Assembly: GCA_000017645.1 (NCBI GenBank)
Contig: CP000781.1
Span: forward strand, 3,149,501-3,213,500
Source: Xanthobacter autotrophicus Py2
GTDB lineage: Bacteria > Pseudomonadota > Alphaproteobacteria > Rhizobiales > Xanthobacteraceae
Direction of reading: 5' to 3'
DNA length: 64,000 bases
Below the pieces are notes generated by a model. It was given only the letters and a program-made list of their open reading frames with translations, had not been told where the DNA came from and did no database searches. Numbering within the stretch: position 1 is the stretch's first letter; each line of letters starts with the position of its first letter. Of the stretch, positions 12,484-22,140 are shown one piece after another. The position numbers and the translations under genes are program-made.

Positions 12484-13395
12484 TCAGTGGCGGCGGTACT
12501 CGATGAGCGACTGCTTCCGCAGCTCCGCCATGAACTTCTTGGATTCGGCGGCGAACTGGGCGTTGGACAGCTCGTCCTTGATTTCCTTCTTCTGCGCGCT
12601 CTCGCCGCGCACTTCGCGCTTGCCGCAGATGGCGAAGGTCTCGACCCCGGACTGGGCCACTTCCGGCGGGGTGAGGCGGCCGATCTCGGTCTTGTCGAGG
12701 ATCTGCCGCAGCTGCGGCGGCATCTCGGAGGACAGGCGCGTCACCTTGGGGCGGACCACCACCTCCTTCAGCGACTTCACCGTCTGCGCGCCGGCATCGC
12801 AGTCGGTGAAGCGGCCGCGCAGGGCATTGGCTTCCGCCAGGCGCGCGGCATAGTTGCCGGCGTTGCGTGGCACCACGAAGACGATGGGCATGAGCGTGTA
12901 TTCGGTGGCGATCATCTGGGTCTCGCCACGCTTCTGCAGGGCGGCGACCACGTCCGCGTCGCGCACGTTCACCGTGCCGGAGCGGGCGCGCACATACTGG
13001 CCCCAGACATAATCCGCGAACAGCTTCTGCTTGAAGGTGCGGTCGTTGAGGCCCTGCTGCTTGAAGCCCTCGGTGAGCTGCTCCGGCGTGCGGCCCGAGC
13101 GCTCGGCCACGGACGCGTACAGGCGGTCCACGTCCTTCTGCTCCACCTCCATCTTGAGGCGGATGGCCTGCTGGATCTTGATGCGCTCGTCGATGAGGTC
13201 TTCCAGGGCCTGCTGCGCGCTGACGCTTTTGCGCTCGATCATCTGGTGCATGAGCTGGCGCTGCGACACGTCAAAGGTGGTGATGGGATCGCCGTTCACC
13301 ATGACGATGATCTGCTGGGCCTGCGCCGGCGCGCCGGCGCCGAGGGCAAGGAAGGCCAGCGCGAGGGCCGTAAGGAGGAAATGACGAAGCAGCAT
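12484..13395 (-). CDS. SurA-like periplasmic chaperone / peptidyl-prolyl isomerase
   Basis: 303 residues with a signal peptide (cleavage near AQA-Q, residue about 27) and a SurA N-terminal domain (VNGDPITTFDVSQRQLMHQ, then LEDLIDERIKIQQA). The rest resembles a parvulin region but lacks a clear second parvulin copy, so it is shorter than E. coli SurA (428 residues). By its place between lptD and pdxA it likely escorts outer-membrane proteins such as LptD. Isomerase activity is not certain from sequence. Confidence 0.88.
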   Translation of the reverse strand: MLLRHFLLTALALAFLALGAGAPAQAQQIIVMVNGDPITTFDVSQRQLMHQMIERKSVSAQQALEDLIDERIKIQQAIRLKMEVEQKDVDRLYASVAERSGRTPEQLTEGFKQQGLNDRTFKQKLFADYVWGQYVRARSGTVNVRDADVVAALQKRGETQMIATEYTLMPIVFVVPRNAGNYAARLAEANALRGRFTDCDAGAQTVKSLKEVVVRPKVTRLSSEMPPQLRQILDKTEIGRLTPPEVAQSGVETFAICGKREVRGESAQKKEIKDELSNAQFAAESKKFMAELRKQSLIEYRRH

Positions 13396-13505
13396 GGTCC
13401 TGTCCGAAGGTCAGACGGCGACTTGTGTCCCCTTCCTGTGGCGGCAATGCGGCCTGCCTCGCGGACCGCAGCACAGGCCGCGGCCGGGTCAGCCGGCGCG
13501 CCGCC

Positions 13506-16034
13506 TCACTGGTTGGTTTCGCTGCTGGAGCCTAACGAGGTGGAGAAGCCGCCTTCGCCAAGCGTTCTCAGCCCGATGCGGAACATCACCTTGTTGACCG
13601 GCGCCGCATTGGGGCCGTTCAGGGTGTAGTCGGTGACGTAGTTGAGGGCGAGGGTGAAGCAGTCGTCGATATAGCTGAGGCCCACCAGCGTGTAGTCGAA
13701 CTCGCCGGCGGCGAAATCGTAGCGCACCGCGCCACGGATGGCCCAATTGTCGTTCAGCTTGTACGAGGCGTTGGTGTAGATGCCCTCGCGCTTGTCGTAA
13801 TAGCCGAGCAGCGGCTGCGCCTCGTAGCGGCCGTAGGTGACGGCCACGTTGAAGCGGTCCAGCTCCGCCCGCCCCTGCAGTTCGAAACGCTGCATGGAGA
13901 GGTTGTCGTTGTCGAACCGGAATCGGGTCACAAACTCGAGATACTTGGTGGGCGAGTAGCCGAACTTGGCGATGTAGTCCGACGCCGTGGTCTCGAGGCC
14001 CGATTCGAGGCCGGTATTGGCCATGTCGCCATAGGCGAACGAGTTCCGGCCGAACAGGTTGTAGGACTGGCCGACCACGGCGGTGACGAGGCCGGCGCCG
14101 TTGATGGCGGCGGTGTAGGTCACGCCGAGATTGAGGCGACTGCCGCCCTCGACCCGGTCGTAGCCCGAATATTTGTTCACCTCGAACAGGTTGGTGTCGT
14201 CGAACACCAGGCTCTGGGCATCCTCGTTCGGGAACTTGCCGATGTCCGTCTCGTTGGGACGGATGATGACCTGGGCCCGCGGCTCAATGGTCTGGGTGCC
14301 CCAGCTCTCGGCGGAGATGAAGGGGTACTTATAGTCGAGACCCACCGCCGGCATGCCGCGGATCAGGTCGTCGCTGCCGGACTGGAGCGGGTTCTGGCCG
14401 GGCAGGGTGGCGCCATACATGTAGCTGTAGGGCAGGTAGCCGGTGTCCACGGAGGCGACGTCCACCCGCGCGGTCACGAACGGCGTCCAGATCTGGCCCA
14501 TCGGATCGGTGATGGCCTTCTTCCAGTAGAGCTCCGCCGACAGGCGTGTGTAGTCGCCCGGCGCGCCACGCAGCAGGCACTGCTCGGGATTGGGGTTCAT
14601 CAGCGCGCAGGAGCCGGTGGGGATGCCCGTGGCGCCGACGTTGGAGGTGAGCGCCGAGGTGCCGATGAAGTCGGCCTCCTGGCGGGTGAGGCTGGTGAGG
14701 TTGACCTTGATGCCGGATTCACCGCCCCACAGGGGCTTGTCGAACACCTTGTTGTAATTGAGCGTGCCGACGATGGGCTGGAGGTCCTGGTTGTCGGTTA
14801 CCGACAGGCCGAGGAAATAGAGCCCGCGCACGTCGAAGAAGGAGCGGTCGCCCTGGCCGGTGAGGTAGACGGTGGAGGTCTTGGTGGTGACCCCGTCGCC
14901 GATCAGGTTGTAGTCCTGCAGGAAGGTGCGGTCGGAGACCAGCGTGCCGTCCCAGCCGAAGGTCCAGAACTTGTTCAGCGCGAACGCGCCGGTGCTCTGA
15001 AGCGAGCCGCGGTTGTCGCGGTAGCCTGGCAGATAATCGGTCACCCCGTTGGAGGTGGTGGTGAAGGCGTCCTTGTCCTGCTGCAGGATGCCAGCGGCGC
15101 GGATGGTGTAGGCGCCGTTCATCAGGCGCTGGCGCCACTCGCCCTGCATCAACACGCCCTGCTTGGTGGTGAAGGCGGGCGTCAGGGTCAGGTCGCGGTC
15201 GGGCGCGATGTTCCAGAAGAACGGCGTGCCGACGCCATAGCCGATCTGGCTCGACGAGAAGAATTCCGGAATGAGGAAGCCGGTCTTGCGCTTCACCGTC
15301 GGGTCGGGCGACGACAGATACGGGAAATAGGCCACCGGAAACCCGAAGAACTCTACCCAGGCATCCTGGTAGTAGATCATCTTCTCGTCTTCGTTGTGGA
15401 CGATCTTTTTGGCCTTGATCTGCCACAGCGGAGGCTTGCTCGGGTCGTCCTTGCACGGTTCGCAGGCGGTGTAGACGCCGTTCTGGAACACGGTCACGTT
15501 GCCGTCCGTGCGATCGGCGCGGGTGGCGGCGAAGTGGGTCTTGTCCGGGGTGTCGAGACGCAGGGAATCGATGAAGCCCTGCTTGAAGTCCTGGGTCAGT
15601 TCCAAATTGTCGGCGGTGACGATCTTGCCGTCCTTGTCCTTCAGCCGGACATTGCCCTGGGCAAACAGGGTGTTCGCCTTGCGGTCGAGCACCACCCGGT
15701 TCGCCTCCAGGGTCGAGCCGTCATAATAGATCTGGACCGTGCCGACGGCGGAGACCGTTTCCTTCTGGTAGTCGTATTCAAGCTGGTCAGCCGTCACCAG
15801 CATCTTCTGGTTCGGGTCGAGCTTGCGGGTTCCCGCGAAGCCCGAGCCGAGCGCGCTGGAGGTGACGTTGGGCTGCTGGCCGCCCTGCGTCTGAGCAACC
15901 GCGGGAGCGGATGCGAAGAAGCTCGCTGCCATCAGGAAGAGGCTGGCCGCGGACGCAAGCATCCCCGTCCGGCGCGCGACGCGGCGCCGGTCCCCGGTGA
16001 TGCTGCCTACGGCGGGGGGAAGCCCGACCGTCAT
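13506..16034 (-). CDS. lptD: LPS-assembly outer-membrane protein LptD
   Basis: Outer-membrane beta-barrel that, with the lipoprotein LptE, inserts lipopolysaccharide into the outer leaflet. 842 residues from the ATG at 16034, whose codon overlaps the lptG stop (ATGA). Signal sequence to about residue 48 (ending APAVAQ). Then an OstA/LptA-like beta-jellyroll (about 60-240: LEYDYQKETVSAVGTVQIYY, ANRVVLDRKANTLFAQGNVRL), then the barrel with many aromatic strands and the family stretch FFGFPVAYFPYLSSPDPTVKRKTGFL. Cysteine pairs (CEPCKDD; C-terminal DDCFTLAL) could form the usual disulfides. Operon lptF-lptG-lptD. Confidence 0.97.
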   Translation of the reverse strand: MTVGLPPAVGSITGDRRRVARRTGMLASAASLFLMAASFFASAPAVAQTQGGQQPNVTSSALGSGFAGTRKLDPNQKMLVTADQLEYDYQKETVSAVGTVQIYYDGSTLEANRVVLDRKANTLFAQGNVRLKDKDGKIVTADNLELTQDFKQGFIDSLRLDTPDKTHFAATRADRTDGNVTVFQNGVYTACEPCKDDPSKPPLWQIKAKKIVHNEDEKMIYYQDAWVEFFGFPVAYFPYLSSPDPTVKRKTGFLIPEFFSSSQIGYGVGTPFFWNIAPDRDLTLTPAFTTKQGVLMQGEWRQRLMNGAYTIRAAGILQQDKDAFTTTSNGVTDYLPGYRDNRGSLQSTGAFALNKFWTFGWDGTLVSDRTFLQDYNLIGDGVTTKTSTVYLTGQGDRSFFDVRGLYFLGLSVTDNQDLQPIVGTLNYNKVFDKPLWGGESGIKVNLTSLTRQEADFIGTSALTSNVGATGIPTGSCALMNPNPEQCLLRGAPGDYTRLSAELYWKKAITDPMGQIWTPFVTARVDVASVDTGYLPYSYMYGATLPGQNPLQSGSDDLIRGMPAVGLDYKYPFISAESWGTQTIEPRAQVIIRPNETDIGKFPNEDAQSLVFDDTNLFEVNKYSGYDRVEGGSRLNLGVTYTAAINGAGLVTAVVGQSYNLFGRNSFAYGDMANTGLESGLETTASDYIAKFGYSPTKYLEFVTRFRFDNDNLSMQRFELQGRAELDRFNVAVTYGRYEAQPLLGYYDKREGIYTNASYKLNDNWAIRGAVRYDFAAGEFDYTLVGLSYIDDCFTLALNYVTDYTLNGPNAAPVNKVMFRIGLRTLGEGGFSTSLGSSSETNQ

Positions 16035-17125
16035 CCGTCCTCCCGATGCAACAGAATGAGGACCCCCAGAAGAATCCCGGCTACCGCAGGAAACCATGCT
16101 GCAGCAACGGGATGAACAAAACCCGCGTCGCCGAGATCCTCAGCGAGCTTGGTCCCCACATAAAGCAGAAAGCCCGCCAGCACGCCACCGAGAATCGTCT
16201 GTCCCACCCCGCCGAAGCGGAACACCCGCAGCCCCACCACCGCGGCAATGAGTACCATTGCCACCAGCAGAAACGGCCGCGCCAGAAGACTCTGGAGCTG
16301 GAGGCGGTATCTTTCGGCGCCGAAGCCGGATTGTTCTGCACTGCGGATGGCCGCGGGAAGTTGCCAAAACGACACGGTTTCCGGGGCGATCAGGGACTCC
16401 TGGATCTGCTTGGGATCGAGATTCGTGGCGATGAGATAGGTATCATAGTGCTGGTGATCGAGGCCCGGAACCAGCACCCTGGCGTCGGTAAGAATCCATG
16501 CACCATCTCCCAAGGTTGCAGAGCGGGCTTCTACACGCTCCACGAGACGGTCGGCCTTGTCGAACTCGAACACCACCACGCCGGACAGCGCCCGTCCGCC
16601 CTGGCGAGTGGCCTGGGCCTGGATGATGGACTGGCCGTCCACGCTCTGCTGGCGCACCCAGAACTCCTTCTTGCCCTGGGGCAGGAGGCCCGACGAGGAG
16701 GAGCCGAAGATCTCGCCCTCGATCTGGTTCGCCCGCTCCTTGAAGTCGGCGGAGACGGGGTTGAACACGGTGGTGGAGAAGACCCCGATGAGGAACGCCA
16801 CCAGCACCGGCGGGGTGATGAACTGCCAGACCGACAGCCCCACCGCCCGCGCCACCACCAGTTCCAGCCGCCGCGACAGCAGGACGAAGGTGGAGATGGC
16901 GCCGAACAGCACCGCGAACGGCATGAGCTGCTCGGTGAAGGAGGGCGCGCGGTAGAGCGTGACGAGGGCGAGCAGGCCCACCGTCACCTGCTCGCGATCG
17001 GCGGTGCGGCGCGCCATCTCCAGGAAGTCCACGAGCACGATGAGCGTGACGCAGGACAGGAAAATGAGCACCACCGCGCTCGCGAACCGCCGCGCGAAAT
17101 AGAAGCCGAGAATGCGTCCGATCAT
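16031..17125 (-). CDS. lptG: LPS export permease LptG
   Basis: Inner-membrane half-permease of the LptB2FG ABC transporter that pulls LPS from the inner membrane onto the Lpt bridge. 364 residues from the ATG at 17125, starting MIGRILGFYFARRF; the frame extends upstream but would overlap lptF. Helices lie near residues 12-32, 48-70, 98-120 and, after the periplasmic beta-jellyroll, three near the C-terminus (about 275-360). The gene starts 5 bases after lptF and its stop overlaps lptD, so it is tightly coupled. Confidence 0.95.
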   Translation of the reverse strand: MIGRILGFYFARRFASAVVLIFLSCVTLIVLVDFLEMARRTADREQVTVGLLALVTLYRAPSFTEQLMPFAVLFGAISTFVLLSRRLELVVARAVGLSVWQFITPPVLVAFLIGVFSTTVFNPVSADFKERANQIEGEIFGSSSSGLLPQGKKEFWVRQQSVDGQSIIQAQATRQGGRALSGVVVFEFDKADRLVERVEARSATLGDGAWILTDARVLVPGLDHQHYDTYLIATNLDPKQIQESLIAPETVSFWQLPAAIRSAEQSGFGAERYRLQLQSLLARPFLLVAMVLIAAVVGLRVFRFGGVGQTILGGVLAGFLLYVGTKLAEDLGDAGFVHPVAAAWFPAVAGILLGVLILLHREDG

Positions 17126-17130
17126 GGGAA

Positions 17131-18348
17131 TCAGGCCGCCGCGCGCCGCGTGAAGCGCTGCCTCAGCCACTCCGCCAAGGCGACCAGCGCGGCCGGCGCG
17201 GAGAGGCGGATCCAGCCCTGGACCACCATGGCGCAGAGGGCCACGGTGACGATGGGCAGAAGATAGATCAGCGGCACCGCCGCGGCCTGGGTCTTCAACT
17301 GGCCGGCGATGGCGAAATTGCCGATCTGCACCAGGCCCATGGCCGGGATGATGGCGCCGAGCGCCGCGACCTGGCTCTGCCGGGTGGTGCGGGGGCTCGC
17401 CAGCGCGGCGGCGGCGATGGCGAAGAAGGCCATGGGATAGAGCCCGGCGGACAGGCGCTTGTGCAACTCCTCCCGGTAGCGGCCGGGGAAGAAGCGCACG
17501 TAGAGGTCATCCTGCGGCGGATTCATCACATAGGACAGGGGCCGCTCCATGGGCTTCACGTCCTGGCCCTGGGAATTGGGGGCGAGGGACGACAGATCGA
17601 AGGCGTAGCGCTGGAATTCCACCACCGAGGAATTGGACGACTTGCCCTTGTCCTTGCCGGCGTCCTTGTTGGCCTCGCTCGCGTCCTTCTCGGCCTCCTT
17701 GGCCGCGCCGCCGCGGCGCTGGATGGAGCCGTTCTCCAGTACCAGGAAGATGCCTGCGTCGCTCTCGATGATCTGGCCGCGGTCGGCGAGGTAGGTGGAG
17801 ACGCCATCATCGCGCGCGTCATTGATGAAGATGCCGCGCATCACCCCGTTGGGCGCACGCTCGCGCACGTGGAAGACCAGGCCCTGCGACAGGTTCACGA
17901 ACCGTCCCGGCTGGGCGACGAAGGATACCACGTCCGCGCGCACCTTGGTGACCTGCTCGCGGAAGGTGGCAAGGCTTGCCGGCACCACCTTGATGGCGAG
18001 GAGCGCGCAGAAGGCCGAGACCAGCAAGGCAAGGATGATGAGGGGCCGCAGCAGCCGCCATGGCCCCATGCCGGCGGAGGCCATCACCACGATCTCGCTG
18101 TCGCCGTTGAGCTTGAGCAAGGTGTAGGCGGTGGCGATGAACAGCGCCGCCGGGGCAATCACCAGAACCAGCGTGGGCATGGTGAGGCTGGTGATGGCGA
18201 CGAACGCAATGATGGTCTGGCCCTGGCTGGTGACGAGGTCGAGCTGGCGCAGGGCCTGCGTCGCCCAGATCATGCCGGCGAGCACCACCACAACACCCAG
18301 GAACGCCACCGCGGCGGTCGAGAAAATGTAACGATCCAGACGGCCCAT
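17131..18348 (-). CDS. lptF: LPS export permease LptF
   Basis: Partner of LptG in the LptB2FG transporter. 405 residues from the ATG at 18348 (MGRLDRYIFSTAAVAFLG). Helices near residues 13-33, 50-75 and 100-120, then a periplasmic domain and three C-terminal helices. The periplasmic domain holds an odd charged, Lys/Glu/Asp/Ala-rich insertion (around residues 205-235, AKEAEKDASEANKDAGKDK) that I do not expect from E. coli LptF and that may form a solvent-exposed coil. First gene of the lptF-G-D-surA-pdxA-rsmA unit. Confidence 0.94.
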   Translation of the reverse strand: MGRLDRYIFSTAAVAFLGVVVVLAGMIWATQALRQLDLVTSQGQTIIAFVAITSLTMPTLVLVIAPAALFIATAYTLLKLNGDSEIVVMASAGMGPWRLLRPLIILALLVSAFCALLAIKVVPASLATFREQVTKVRADVVSFVAQPGRFVNLSQGLVFHVRERAPNGVMRGIFINDARDDGVSTYLADRGQIIESDAGIFLVLENGSIQRRGGAAKEAEKDASEANKDAGKDKGKSSNSSVVEFQRYAFDLSSLAPNSQGQDVKPMERPLSYVMNPPQDDLYVRFFPGRYREELHKRLSAGLYPMAFFAIAAAALASPRTTRQSQVAALGAIIPAMGLVQIGNFAIAGQLKTQAAAVPLIYLLPIVTVALCAMVVQGWIRLSAPAALVALAEWLRQRFTRRAAA

Positions 18349-18582
18349 CAAAGCGTGCCTCAATGCGCGGAGCCGCCCCTCTCTCGCATTCCCCCAGTCG
18401 AGCGCGCTCTGGATAACCGGAAGCTGCGCCCGGCGCAAATGCCGCCGGGGCAGGCTTTCGTCGTCCGGAGCGATCTTCAGTCTCCGGCCAGACCGCTGAA
18501 CGTTCCGCCAACATCAAGGAAAGAGGCCGCTTTGCCGCCCGGATCGTCGCATGATCCGGGCCGGCGCCGTGCCCCGGCGTCC

Positions 18583-20703
18583 TCAGGTTGTGCGGCCCAC
18601 CGTCTTCAAGGCGAACAGATAGACGAGCGCAACCTCGTCCAGCTTGTCGAATCGTCCGGCGGCGCCGCCATGTCCCGCATCCATGTTGGTGCGCAGCAGG
18701 ATTGTCCGCCCCTCGGTGTCCGCGGCGCGCAGCCGCGCCACCCATTTCGCCGGCTCCCAATAGGTCACGCGGGGATCGGTCAGCCCGGCGAGGGCGAAGA
18801 TGGACGGGTAGGCCTGCGGGCGCACGTTATCCACGGGCGAATAGGCCAGGATGCGTCGGAACGCCGCCTCGTCGGTGATGGGATTGCCCCATTCAGGCCA
18901 TTCGGGCGGGGTCAGGGGCAGGGTGTCGTCCAGCATGGTGGTGAGCACGTCCACGAACGGGACCTCGGCCACGATGCCGGCGAACATGTCCGGCCGCAGG
19001 TTCGCCACCGCCCCCATCAGCATGCCGCCCGCCGAGCCGCCCTGTGCGACGATGCGGTCCGGCTTGGTGAAACCCTCGGCCACCAGATGCTCGGCGCAGG
19101 CGATGAAATCGGTGAAGGTGTTGGTCTTCCCCGCAAGCTTGCCGTCGGCGTACCAGCGCCAGCCCTTGTCCGTGCCGCCGCGCACATGGGCGATGGCATA
19201 GATGAAGCCGCGATCCACCAGCGACAGGCGGCTGGTGGAGAAGCCGGCCGGAATGGTGATGCCGTAGGCACCATATCCATAAAGCAGGAGGGGCGCGGAG
19301 CCGTCCAGCGGGGTTCCTTTGCGATAGAGCAGGGAGACTGGAACGCTCTCCCCGTCCGGCGCGACGGCATAAAGGCGCCGGGTCACGTAGTCGGCCGGGT
19401 CGTGGCCGGAGGGGACTTCCTGGCGCTTCAGCATCTCCCGGCGGCGGGTCGCCATGTCATAGTCCCACACCTCGGACGGCGTGGTCATGGAGGCGTAGGT
19501 GAAGCGGACCGCGCTGGTGTCGAAGCCGAAGCCGGGGTGAAGCCCCAGCGCATAGGCCTCCTCGTCGAAGGCGATGGCGTGCTCGTCGCCCGAGGCCAGC
19601 TCCCGGATGATGATGCGCGGCAGCCCCGCCTCCCGCTCCAGCCGGGCCATGTGGCCGGCGAAGACGGTGTGGCTCAGGATCATCCGCCCGGCCCGGTGGG
19701 GCACCAGGTCGCGCCAGTGGGCGCGGTCCGGAGTGCCCGTGGGAGCGGTGACGATCTTGAAATCCTCCGCCCCGTCGGCGTTGGTGAGGAGGATCAGGCT
19801 GTCGGTGCCGGCGAGGCTTGGGTGGTGCTCCACCTCGTAACGCACGCCGGCCTCGCGCGGGGCGATGCAGCGGGGCTGGGGCGCAGCTTCGGTGAGGTCC
19901 AAAAGGTGGACCTCCGAGGTGTCGTGGTCGCCGCAGGCGATGAGGCCGTAGCGGTGGGACTGTGTCTCGCCCAGCGAGACGAAGAAGCCCTTGTCCGGTT
20001 CCTCATAAATGAGGGTGTCGGCGGCCGGATCGGTCCCCAGGACGTGGCGGAACACCTTCGACGGCCGGTGCTCGGCATCGCGGCGGATGTAATAAAGAAC
20101 GGTTCCGTCCGCGCTCCAGAGCAGGTCGCCGGTGGTTTCCTCGATCACGTCGGGCAGGTCGGCGCCGCTCGACAGGTCGCGGATGCGGATGGCGTACAGC
20201 TCCGAGCCCGAGGTGTCCGCCGCGAAGGCGAACAAGGCGTGGTCACGGGTGTGGCGCCAGTGGCCGAAATGGAAATAGGCCTTGCCTTCGGCCTCCTTGT
20301 CGCCATCGAGCAGGATGGCCTCGGGGCCATCGGGCAGCGGCTTGCGGCAATAGAGCGGATGCTGGCCGCCCTCCCGGTGCCGGGAGAAATAGGCAAACGG
20401 CCCGTCCGGGGCGGGAACGGAGGAATCATCCTCCTTGATGCGCCCGCGCATCTCGGCGACGAGGGCGGCCTTGGCCTCGCCCATGGGGGCGAAATAGGCC
20501 TCGGCGAAGGTGTTCTCCGCCTCCAGATAGGCGCGGATGTCGGCGTCCAGCACGGACGGATCTCGCATGACGGCGCGCCAGTTTTCGGCGCGCAGCCAAG
20601 CATAGTCGTCGGAGAGGGTCACGCCGTGGACAGTGCGCTCACTCGGTCGCCGTGGCGCGCGCGGCGGCTCAGGCGCCACGGGTATCTCCGTCGTCGGGCG
20701 CAA
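18583..20703 (-). CDS. ptrB: Oligopeptidase B (S9 family serine peptidase)
   Basis: Cytosolic serine peptidase cutting short peptides after Arg or Lys. 706 residues: N-terminal beta-propeller (to about 420), then an alpha/beta-hydrolase domain. The nucleophile is in [10 protein letters not shown], the acid in [15 protein letters not shown], and the base histidine in [11 protein letters not shown] close to the C-terminus. The family stretch [23 protein letters not shown] is present in pieces. The N-terminus overlaps the upstream msrB gene by 35 bases, so a slightly later start is possible. Co-directional with msrB and probably in one operon. Confidence 0.94.
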   Translation of the reverse strand: MRPTTEIPVAPEPPRAPRRPSERTVHGVTLSDDYAWLRAENWRAVMRDPSVLDADIRAYLEAENTFAEAYFAPMGEAKAALVAEMRGRIKEDDSSVPAPDGPFAYFSRHREGGQHPLYCRKPLPDGPEAILLDGDKEAEGKAYFHFGHWRHTRDHALFAFAADTSGSELYAIRIRDLSSGADLPDVIEETTGDLLWSADGTVLYYIRRDAEHRPSKVFRHVLGTDPAADTLIYEEPDKGFFVSLGETQSHRYGLIACGDHDTSEVHLLDLTEAAPQPRCIAPREAGVRYEVEHHPSLAGTDSLILLTNADGAEDFKIVTAPTGTPDRAHWRDLVPHRAGRMILSHTVFAGHMARLEREAGLPRIIIRELASGDEHAIAFDEEAYALGLHPGFGFDTSAVRFTYASMTTPSEVWDYDMATRRREMLKRQEVPSGHDPADYVTRRLYAVAPDGESVPVSLLYRKGTPLDGSAPLLLYGYGAYGITIPAGFSTSRLSLVDRGFIYAIAHVRGGTDKGWRWYADGKLAGKTNTFTDFIACAEHLVAEGFTKPDRIVAQGGSAGGMLMGAVANLRPDMFAGIVAEVPFVDVLTTMLDDTLPLTPPEWPEWGNPITDEAAFRRILAYSPVDNVRPQAYPSIFALAGLTDPRVTYWEPAKWVARLRAADTEGRTILLRTNMDAGHGGAAGRFDKLDEVALVYLFALKTVGRTT

Positions 20704-21124
20704 GCTTGAGGGCGGTGCCGTTCAGGCAGAAGCGCAGGCCGGTGGGGGCCGGTCCATCCGGGAAGACGTGGCCCAGATGGCTCTCGCAGCTGGCGCAGCG
20801 CACCTCGATGCGGCGCATGCCGTGGGAGGTATCCTCGTGCGTCACCACCGAATCGGGGGAGATCGGGGCGAAGAAGCTCGGCCAGCCGGTACCCGAATCA
20901 TACTTGGCTTCGGAGCGGAACAGAGGGGTTCCGCAGGCGACGCAGGAATAGAGGCCCGCCCGCTTCTCGTCCCAGTAGGGCCCGGTGAAAGCGCGCTCGG
21001 TGCCGTGCTCGCGGGTGATTCGAAACTGCTCTGGCGTCAGGCAGGAGCGCCATTCGCTCTCGCTTTTCACCACCTTGGCATCGCCGTGGCCCTCGGCGGC
21101 GGGAGACGGGGCAGGATTGGGCAT
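20669..21124 (-). CDS. msrB: Peptide-methionine (R)-S-oxide reductase
   Basis: Repairs methionine-R-sulfoxide in proteins. 151 residues from the ATG at 21124; the frame runs on upstream without similarity. Two CxxC zinc motifs (CVAC; CASC), the GTGWPSF motif, and RFCLNGTAL with the catalytic cysteine are all present. A short N-terminal Pro/Ala tail precedes the domain; no signal peptide, so cytosolic. Its 3' end overlaps the start of ptrB. Confidence 0.96.
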   Translation of the reverse strand: MPNPAPSPAAEGHGDAKVVKSESEWRSCLTPEQFRITREHGTERAFTGPYWDEKRAGLYSCVACGTPLFRSEAKYDSGTGWPSFFAPISPDSVVTHEDTSHGMRRIEVRCASCESHLGHVFPDGPAPTGLRFCLNGTALKLAPDDGDTRGA

Positions 21125-21609
21125 TGGAAACCCCTGGTTCGATTTCCACGAGAGGTAGGCATTCGAGGTGGCGACGGCAAGGCGGCGGCAGGCGCGGCGC
21201 GGTGTTTTTGGAGCCGGGCTGCGTTGGCGGTCGCGGGCGCCCGGTGGCCGATGACGGCCGGGAACTGAGTTCAGCCTCATGTATACAAGAACAGCAAACG
21301 TTTTCGCGAAATACTGGTTGCAAAGGTGAAGTCGCGAAACTAACAAATATAGAGCACCTTCTTCGTCGGATTGCAGCGGGGCGGCTGAATGGGGAGGGGC
21401 ACAAGGTTCGCCGCCTGCGGGGCCGGGTCGGTAGAGGTTTCGACAGCTGCCGATGCAGGTTCGATCTTCGCTCAAAGATGGTGCTGTTCAAGATCAACTT
21501 CGCGCGCAAGATCCTGCAGTGCGTACAGTGATGGCTCGGCGCCGGGTGCGTGGACCCGTTTGAATTTTATCCATTCGATGCCAGGAAAACAAACTGCGAA
21601 GAAGGTCCC
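21125..21609. other. Intergenic region upstream of the MucR-type gene
   Basis: About 485 bases between divergent msrB and the MucR-type regulator gene. No frame here looks like a protein. An AT-rich patch (about 21280-21360, with GTATAC and AACAAATATAG) stands out from the GC-rich surroundings. MucR/Ros proteins bind AT-rich DNA and often repress their own genes, so this could be an autoregulatory target; that is inference. Confidence 0.5.
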
Positions 21610-22029
21610 ATGAGCGAAACCACGGATACGACCACCTATATCGAGCTCGCGACGGACATCGTTTCGGCCTATGTCAGCAACAATACGGTGGCCCTCACCG
21701 ATCTGCCGTCCCTCATCCATGAGGTGTACGGCACGCTCCAGCGCCTTTCCAGCGGCGAGGAGGAGCCCGTCTCCGAGCCGGCGAAGCCCGCCGTGGCGGT
21801 GAAGAAGTCCGTCCATCCGGACTTCATCATCTGCCTGGAGGACGGCAAGAAGTTCAAGTCCCTGAAGCGCCACCTGCGCACCCGCTACGACATGACGCCC
21901 GAGCAGTACCGCGAGAAGTGGGGCCTGCCGGCCGACTATCCCATGGTGGCGCCGAACTATGCGGCCGCCCGCTCGGAGCTTGCCAAGCAGATGGGCCTCG
22001 GCCAGCAGCGCCGCCGCGGCGCCGCCTGA
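21610..22029 (+). CDS. Ros/MucR-family transcriptional regulator
   Basis: 139 residues. Ros/MucR proteins are H-NS-like global regulators of exopolysaccharide, motility and cell-cycle genes in alphaproteobacteria. The N-terminal half (oligomerisation region, [14 protein letters not shown]) and the C-terminal DNA-binding segment are both recognisable: [18 protein letters not shown], then [12 protein letters not shown] and [20 protein letters not shown]. The zinc finger is degenerate: the second Cys is Asp (CLED) and the usual second His in HLRTHH is Arg (HLRTRY). Start at 21610 by homology. Followed by a strong bidirectional terminator. Confidence 0.93.
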   Translation: MSETTDTTTYIELATDIVSAYVSNNTVALTDLPSLIHEVYGTLQRLSSGEEEPVSEPAKPAVAVKKSVHPDFIICLEDGKKFKSLKRHLRTRYDMTPEQYREKWGLPADYPMVAPNYAAARSELAKQMGLGQQRRRGAA

Positions 22030-22064
22030 CACACGCCTGCATCCAGAGCTTCCCCTGGAACAGC

Positions 22065-22092
22065 AAGGCCCGGCGCCATGGCGCCGGGCCTT
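22065..22092. terminator. Bidirectional hairpin terminator
   Basis: A perfect 28-bp palindrome (AAGGCCCGGCGCC around a central AT) followed by TTTGCATTTT on the plus strand. It lies between the convergent MucR-type gene and pckA and can serve both. Confidence 0.85.
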
Positions 22093-22140
22093 TGCATTTT
22101 GAGAATGCGGCGGCGGGACGCTGCCGTCCCGCTTCAGGGC

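Noticed and set aside
17461..20709. A 1,082-residue open frame on the plus strand across lptF and ptrB.
   Set aside because: It is antisense to two well-supported genes and reads as His/Gly/Arg-rich shadow sequence typical of high-GC codon bias.
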